This document shows, piece by piece, positions 37,101-39,749 of a stretch of DNA of 39,749 bases. The translations under genes were made by a program, and so were the position numbers. The stretch is from Sandaracinobacteroides sayramensis (GTDB taxonomy: Bacteria; Pseudomonadota; Alphaproteobacteria; Sphingomonadales; Sphingomonadaceae). The notes below the pieces were generated by a model. The model ran no database searches. It was given only the letters and a program-made list of their open reading frames with translations, and was not told the DNA's origin. Numbering within the stretch: the stretch's first letter is position 1; the number at the start of each line of letters is the position of its first letter. Location: NCBI RefSeq assembly GCF_022014495.1, contig NZ_JAKLSQ010000001.1, forward strand, positions 544,667 to 584,415. The letters run 5' to 3'.

Positions 37101-39749
37101 CTGGGCGCCGCCGTGCCCGCTTCCAGCACGCCACCGGCAATCGCCGCCAGATCGCCCCAGTCGTCGGCCACGATCAGTTCATCGCTGGTGTCGATGGTCA
37201 GCGATCCGCCCCTGCCGGGCGCCAGTGCCGACAGCGTGCCTTCCAGCACCAGCGCGCCATCTCCCGGCGTCGTCTGCGCGGGACTGATGCCAACTACCGC
37301 ATTGCTGTTGTCGATCACGATGCTGCCGCCGTCGCCCAGCGTCAGCGTCCGGCCGTCCGTCGCCAGATGCGCCCCGCCGCCAACGTCGATCAGCGAACCG
37401 GCCAGCAGGCGGATGTCGTAGCCGACGAGCTGCACCTGCCCACCATCCACCACCGGCCTGGTCAAAGCCTCGCCGTCCAGCGCTTCCAGCCAGTTGTTGC
37501 TCCAGCGGCCCGCTACGTCGATCACCGCGCCTTCGCCCAGCCGGATTCCCGGCCGCCAGATGTCGGGCAGGCCTGCCCAGATGGTCGAACCGGGATTGGT
37601 GTCGAGAGCCGGCACGAACTGCGCTTCCAGCCGCACGTCGCCGCCGGCGGCGCGGATGGTGCCGTCGATCTCCGCCCGGTTGCCGACGAAGTTGAGCGAA
37701 CCATGGTCGCCCAGATCCATCGTCACGCCCTTGCCGATGGTCAGCGTTCCGCCGGAAGCGGTGCCGCCCGGCTTCAGCGTGTAGCCATCGGGGCTGGCCA
37801 CGTAATTCATCTCGCCGGTCACGCCGCTGTAGAAGGTGACATTGCCGAAATTGGCGCCGTCGAACCAGGCGGTCGGCAGCCAATGGTCGTGCGTGGCCAG
37901 CCCCGCCACCAGCGGCACACGATTGTTCGCGAAATCGAACAGCGCGCTGGCGGAGGTGAAATCCGCGCCCAGCCGGGGCTCCAGATCGCCGATGGTGATG
38001 TTGCCGCCGTTTATCCGCGCCCACGTGCCGAAATTGTCGCTCCGGCCCACCAGCAGCGTGCCCTGCCGCGGCCGTTCCCGCCATATGCGGGTGAGATCGG
38101 TCACGCCCGCGCCCGCCGGAGCCTCGCTTTGATAGTCTCCGACGATCACGCCCGCGCGCACCGCGCCCTCGAAGATAAGGGCGACATCGCCTTCCTGATT
38201 GTTGCCCGACTGCTGGATAGCACCGCCGACACTGACGATGTTGAGCGCGCCGGCCGAACGGCCCTCGACATAGCCACGCTGCCAGCTTCCCTCGGTCACA
38301 CGCGCAAAGGGGTTGCGGAAAGTTTCAGTCACCCCCCAGCGTTCGTGGCTGACAACAAAATCACCTTCCAGACCGACATAGTTTACACCGCGCTGAGCAA
38401 ATTCAATGGGTGTGATCCGACCAAACTGGTCGATCAATTTGGTCCGGCGAACATTGCCGTCATTATAGACCACGCTACCGCCCGACAGGTCTATGAGCGA
38501 GCCTTCGCGTGCGATCACCTCGTTGGCGTTCACATTGATGGTGCCGCCCACGGTCATGAATTGCGCGCCATCACGCTGGATCAGATCATACCAGCCGGTA
38601 AAGTCCGCGATGCCGGAGCCGTCGGTCAGCTTCTCGCCCAATCGGCCATCGAACCACACCGTCTCGCCGCGCAATATGCTGTCACGCAGCACCGGATTAT
38701 CGGCCAGTTCATTGGCGCGCAGTTCCGCCTTGACGCTGTTGCTCTCCATGTCGATCTCGATGCCATTGAGGCCGGACACATCGAGCACCGCTCCCTTGCC
38801 CAGATAGAGCCGGCCGAACTCAGTATTATAGTCCCAACCGCCTATCTGGATCGTCGCCTGCAAGCTGGCGTTCGCTCCGGGCGCCCACAGCGTCGAATTA
38901 TCCTCGAACAGGATCTTCCCGCCGGAGATTTCCACGAACGACCGCTGGAACTGCGGCGCGGTGCGCGGCTCGTCGTTGGTATCGGGCAGGATCGAGATAT
39001 GGCTGCCTTCGCCAAGGCTGACCGTGCCGCGATGGAGGCCAGAGCCGAAGATATTGCTCGCATAGTACAGAAGATTGCTGGCGTCGGAGCGCTGGTAGAT
39101 GCCGTTGGTGGCAGAAATCAGCACCGATCCGGCCTGTTCCGCGCTGGTCGTCGCCGCGATCACGCCGCTATGCGTCACATGCTTGCCCGCCAGCGACACA
39201 TTGCCCAGCCGCGATTCGATCAGCCCTTCGTTCACCACCAGGCCGCCGCGGTCGATCGCCGGGACATAGCCGCTGATCTTGCCCGTGGTGCGGTTGTTGG
39301 CGTCGATTAGCGCGATCGAACGGCCGGCGGCCAGCAGCACCTGGCCCTGCGTCGCTGTGATGGTGCCCCGATTGGTTACATTATGGCCGATCAGCGTCGT
39401 GATGCCGAGCGGCGCGGTGGTGATCCGCGCGCCGGCCTCGACCACAACACCGTCATATTCGGGGAAGACTTCATCGTGGTTTACGACATCGTTCGGCCCA
39501 CCGTTGTAGGTGGCGCTGTAGATGCCGTCATCGTTGAAGGCGATCTCCGCGGCGGTTCCCTGTACGCCGGGAACGGTCGCAGCGTTGCCGAGGATGCCGT
39601 TGAAGAATCGCAGGTCGCGGGCCTCCTGCTTCAACTGCTGCCAGCGTTCATCGGACACCGCGACGCCATTCTCGGTCGGCCTCGTCCGCTCGACTGTTCC
39701 TGCGTGGATATCGAGTGAGGAAGCGATGATGGACCGGACGTTGACCTGC
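28109..39749 (-). CDS. Giant filamentous haemagglutinin family exoprotein (5' end outside window)
   Basis: The frame is open from the stop at 28109 to the right edge, giving at least 3,879 residues; the GTG at 39658 is not the true start because the frame continues upstream. The visible N-terminal part (LGITTLIGHNVTNRGTITAT, QGQVLLAAGRSIALIDANN) and recurrent G-x-x-IDVSG, GGDVRLEA and AGGNL-type strands indicate a right-handed beta helix as in secreted TpsA proteins. The end (NAGDAGIRVVGDVNIAALRV, then VNAANIEVSGDAVGIPEVP) matches DUF3739 of this family. The TPS secretion domain, signal peptide and any TpsB partner would be to the right. Cysteines are nearly absent. A role in adhesion or biofilm is family-based inference. 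Confidence 0.93.
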   Translation of the reverse strand, partial: QVNVRSIIASSLDIHAGTVERTRPTENGVAVSDERWQQLKQEARDLRFFNGILGNAATVPGVQGTAAEIAFNDDGIYSATYNGGPNDVVNHDEVFPEYDGVVVEAGARITTAPLGITTLIGHNVTNRGTITATQGQVLLAAGRSIALIDANNRTTGKISGYVPAIDRGGLVVNEGLIESRLGNVSLAGKHVTHSGVIAATTSAEQAGSVLISATNGIYQRSDASNLLYYASNIFGSGLHRGTVSLGEGSHISILPDTNDEPRTAPQFQRSFVEISGGKILFEDNSTLWAPGANASLQATIQIGGWDYNTEFGRLYLGKGAVLDVSGLNGIEIDMESNSVKAELRANELADNPVLRDSILRGETVWFDGRLGEKLTDGSGIADFTGWYDLIQRDGAQFMTVGGTINVNANEVIAREGSLIDLSGGSVVYNDGNVRRTKLIDQFGRITPIEFAQRGVNYVGLEGDFVVSHERWGVTETFRNPFARVTEGSWQRGYVEGRSAGALNIVSVGGAIQQSGNNQEGDVALIFEGAVRAGVIVGDYQSEAPAGAGVTDLTRIWRERPRQGTLLVGRSDNFGTWARINGGNITIGDLEPRLGADFTSASALFDFANNRVPLVAGLATHDHWLPTAWFDGANFGNVTFYSGVTGEMNYVASPDGYTLKPGGTASGGTLTIGKGVTMDLGDHGSLNFVGNRAEIDGTIRAAGGDVRLEAQFVPALDTNPGSTIWAGLPDIWRPGIRLGEGAVIDVAGRWSNNWLEALDGEALTRPVVDGGQVQLVGYDIRLLAGSLIDVGGGAHLATDGRTLTLGDGGSIVIDNSNAVVGISPAQTTPGDGALVLEGTLSALAPGRGGSLTIDTSDELIVADDWGDLAAIAGGVLEAGTAAPRDVVLAEALTLPAGILLTFDASNRVTGTLTGGQTLMASTIPILNNAANRVTLLQDWIVPEGVIVRTTTTSPGNAAQVVYGDGKTTLLPVGTTLRSFGTSSSNGTLPAGFTVPEGLFSYDDGTQGLKLADAAQVLIPAGTVLEAPIVLAAGFVLSKGSTLPEDVSVNNSFRLVTPDFFQGGAIAGAPDDWGDLAAIAGGVLEAGTAAPIRLKLTRPLVIAAGEPLPADTSFRSMLLPPDTPVAARSYLDYSEWVTPLTLAGEWTVPAGITVNSAQYVDGRWLYLQSYYGGATVPAGTRIGYISGNLDAGGSLPGSAFPDGLTVRSALTQAAVKGSTLDYAVSIPAGAFIDAGTVLGDDAAIAFASRLAGQDFEQAGFTSLSLSGARGLTVTSGTEIAPTVDVLHLTGRTREIATGARLADLAGIDGSGVSRVNSNDLLEAQRPAIDLTLASYNLVSTSNRVQAKPSTFEYNRSQYPGSVTVEAGASILLPAESRLKLDSLNSIFVDGTISAPGGEIAIGTTFHWGAQTAIRVGDNARLLAAGYNVTDWRDGLAVRSVADGGAIRIGTAGEQGDLPVLIGAGALLDVSGVAGIADLPDGTRALDLGRGGPLTPVAVDGAAGSITVGLGSGAIAGTMLLAPGGETGRGGTLDVAVFTQSGARLVQIDGELPEDFAQTNANSAIPASIRLFADRINGSGLEDLSVRQRGGNGSFGLQFGGDVTLEAPGTVNLRASYWSQAGEGGGNVRVKASHINMRAYRPGDLVSAVLDAAPTGSVTLEGALIDIEGVQFQSAAGLGGFADVRLLADGAIRPSLLAPGTLLLSAAQVYAPGRRYFNSPDYWQEEYDLADTATGHLVRAGQSIRVESNGNAAPVPYEVGQRLTLRAPEIDQAGVLRSPGGQLRLEAAERLTLHPGSITSTSLEGLTVLAYNPVHFVTGLFDGYGPTGAVPTSHVTLESDAVDVQAGAVIDLSGGGDIRSWQFRSGDGGTRNLLTDLRNQGGFAIMPAAANDTPTSITTGSNGTATAYSHWDEVWISGLPGVADGYYTVLPTEYALLDGAYLVRPLGGATAGPVATVQRDDGAHVVSGYFKNGGTSQAQDQSWSSFEVMDRASWGQYSNVVTFSFNETKAALAAAENITLRLLSDAGTLSVRAGSELALNGKALWASEGLSGNLDISGGKLALVGNGAVAPEGWLAVDARQVEALGAGSVLLGGERPRTSAGTASAVPGSITLATRATDVLVAEGTALTVPELLLAAGNNVSVGEGAVLTAEGSAKLDASNLLLSGDGALLRLSSGERVGLVRSGGSGAIGSLAVADDAVLKTSGVLLLDASAGFDLSRDALLDTALLDLASERINLGAVPEDATGTTIGLATLERLAASADLLLRGHQSINFYGDLALGARGADGQASLRNLTLDTTLLQGHLGAGETLAVTADVLTLRNSGNGGTTGTAGTGRLLLDVNTLALGPGAGAIGGFAAVNGSAGEIRMSGDGRLAMAGDIDLAAGRVVAGKASDYTLAATGDLSLSQSGAEAGNGDAQLGGRLSIQAANLAIDTRVEAKAGTILLEALSGDLSLGSGAVLDATGATVDFRDVAKHAPGGLVRLTAAGDVLADAESLIDVSGDARGGAAGVVEVVGSGSAALAGTLRAESAEGHAGGGFELDAGTTDFAGLNTLLNAGRFTALRDIRLDQAITLAAGDAIDAHRVSLVSRSGDVTIAGTIAAKGDAVTADGGQVSLSGRNVTLLGRIDAAAASVDAEAFQPAAGRVVLAADEGRVVLASGSAIDLTGGREGGGRLVVRADRTATGANADLSGTVTGARDKLLVGSEIYSAATVDAALASTVIGDANLWLAGASAPAGWSKGAGIVIRAGGDLRVVDDIDLAGIAGPGYLGLEAGGNLIIDATISDGFASASADAALDSGASFDYGFAAGGDIRLGELIERTPPSLLTPGEPLPAAQALADIMPITVSSDWVVPSGIGYLMTSDYWYYYPGGTVPAGKTIIAGSGSLLAGLPLPAALFPNGLVVEGVLPPFTGTGRIVRTGTGDIDVRAGQNLRLGNESTIYTAGRATATDAAFDRTGYGSAKDAATRVLGEFPTQGGNVSLAAGGDILAPTVGQSASAWLFRYGQSWWDGNADNLRTTEQTNWSVVYRNFGYAVGALGGGNVDVRADGNIVDLSVALPTTGHQTTVVGEKPVASDLIVRGGGDLSVRSGSDIRGGSFLIGKGQATLVAAHDIAQGQAVEGGVVTGAVNGAAPVVTKRGLYPLFGLMDATVSVIGAADVGVEGGYDPMLSPQICENLLGACTTGATLTGGTGTTFFGYSPRAGITALAAGGGIVFAANGYAGTSLSRLNRAAALRIIPQATSFRQGILRYENYGQVAPGTLRFASLQGDVTVKPAWIGIGVARTVGSGSILETAPSPFGTIEWLAAKNVTIDTKVGTSQNMYAVSQMDIGADYVRNALAPMLTYAANEVLSGNSQASLANNYYRGFDLLHAMDAEPLRIVALTGNIGIGAELNTNGVRLISAKPIDLYAAQDIRNINADIMHLDAGNLSRVIAGRDIYNTGSFQVAGQGLLWIEAGRDYLTPMAYQGDVVSLGSGNSRSSGSDNNPALPDIGADISIVTGTAQGVNAEAFAALYLDPAKRADPAFGLSHPTNQGKVVQTYEEDVLRRDSAGNVVLDANGDPVVAVQGLTSFLRDLGLEATEENRLELFAALPRERRLAFLNGILLTELQQTGVDYNNPDGSRFQQYTRGYSALHLLYSGTEGLERDNPLGGNITLRDNLIESRSGGSINMIAPYGRIALGDPAAINPSSDGVLSRRGGSLSFLANGTISLDLSRTFTMQGGDILMWTSNGDITAGSGAKTNVINLPPAYIIDTSGRMSVNVFGLQTGAGIGVLDAFEGRDPDRRPSRLDLLAFFGEVNAGDAGIRVVGDVNIAALRVVNAANIEVSGDAVGIPEVPAVNVGALSAASAATSAIVNEAAQLAERSRPQIRTEIPVILTVTFVGFGE
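31020..31235 (-). repeat. Third copy of the 'W-x-VP-x-G' module in the exoprotein
   Basis: Encodes DWVVPSGIGYLMTSDYWYYY, PGGTVPAGKTIIAGSGSLLA and GLPLPAALFPNGLVVEGVLP, the same order of landmarks as the two modules near 36110-36960, about 5 kb away and over 1,600 residues further along the protein. Confidence 0.7.
36110..36960 (-). repeat. Two 'W-x-VP-x-G' modules and spacer in the exoprotein
   Basis: First module (about 36730-36960): DWIVPEGVIVRTTTTSPGNA, then LLPVGTTLRSFGTSSSNGTL and PAGFTVPEGLF. Second (about 36110-36330): EWTVPAGITVNSAQYVDGRW, then GATVPAGTRIGYISGNLDAG and GSLPGSAFPDGLTV. Each is about 60-70 residues, Pro- and aromatic-rich, unlike the surrounding beta-helix repeats. Confidence 0.7.
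36487..36545 (-). repeat. Internal duplicate encoding DDWGDLAAIAGGVLEAGTAA, copy 2
   Basis: Nearly identical to 37105-37165 at the DNA level, with mostly third-position changes; the 20 encoded residues are the same. They are followed by different sequence (PIRLKLTRPL here). Confidence 0.85.
37105..37165 (-). repeat. Internal duplicate encoding DDWGDLAAIAGGVLEAGTAA, copy 1
   Basis: Partner of 36487-36545, 620 bases apart. Followed in the protein by PRDVVLAEALTLPAGI. The pair marks a tandem duplication of a segment of about 205 residues. Confidence 0.85.

Noticed and set aside
37367-39310. 647-codon open frame on the + strand opposite the exoprotein (also one at 29657-31180)
   Set aside because: Arg/Gln/Ala-rich composition without motifs, inside a continuous minus-strand coding frame with strong family features.
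28109-39749. Repeated short motifs in the exoprotein gene as a CRISPR or tandem DNA repeat
   Set aside because: Repeats are at protein level, irregularly spaced and in a continuous frame; there are no identical repeats with unique spacers.

Overview
The window looks like chromosomal DNA of a high-GC alphaproteobacterium, most likely a sphingomonad (order Sphingomonadales). The evidence is a PEP-CTERM protein whose sorting signal begins PEPAAWAM, a PrsK/PrsR two-component pair, a HIG1-like small protein next to a PduO-type adenosyltransferase, and many intergenic inverted repeats with a CCCGGGCTTGACCCGGG core. Genus cannot be settled from the sequence alone.

Left part (1-14 kb). A PEP-CTERM exoprotein gene runs off the left edge and has its own sigma-54 promoter and an upstream dyad. 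Next is a nitric-oxide response module: nnrS and nsrR facing away from a group III truncated haemoglobin, with an NsrR-like operator between them. Then come a secreted S9 prolyl-oligopeptidase-family peptidase, a small ACT-like protein divergent from an Lrp/AsnC regulator plus methyltransferase, an ArsR regulator overlapping trxC, a LuxR-type regulator, a TetR regulator divergent from an unknown protein, and prsR/prsK. PrsR is a sigma-54 activator, and a dyad like the one at the PEP-CTERM gene lies just upstream of prsK. The regulator and a probable target are therefore both in view.

Middle part (14-26.6 kb) is mostly core metabolism. There is a tightly overlapping glutathione-dependent formaldehyde operon (class III alcohol dehydrogenase, purU, S-formylglutathione hydrolase), fabI, a small secreted protein behind a second sigma-54-like promoter, aroC, two small minus-strand genes, rnpB (RNase P RNA), ndk, an HNH endonuclease, gluQRS, a HIG1-like protein, a PduO-type cobalamin adenosyltransferase and a multi-pass membrane protein. 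Three families of intergenic repeats sit between these genes. A 36-bp perfect inverted repeat lies between rnpB and ndk.

Right part (26.6-39.7 kb) looks accessory. A gap poorer in GC to the eye is followed by an HNH_2-like C-terminal fragment, a sapC-family gene broken by two frameshifts and a stop, and a giant filamentous-haemagglutinin-like exoprotein of more than 3,879 residues that runs off the right edge. This exoprotein ends in a DUF3739-like region and contains several copies of an unusual 'W-x-VP-x-G' module. No TpsB-type transporter, exosortase, integrase, tRNA or CRISPR array is visible in the window.
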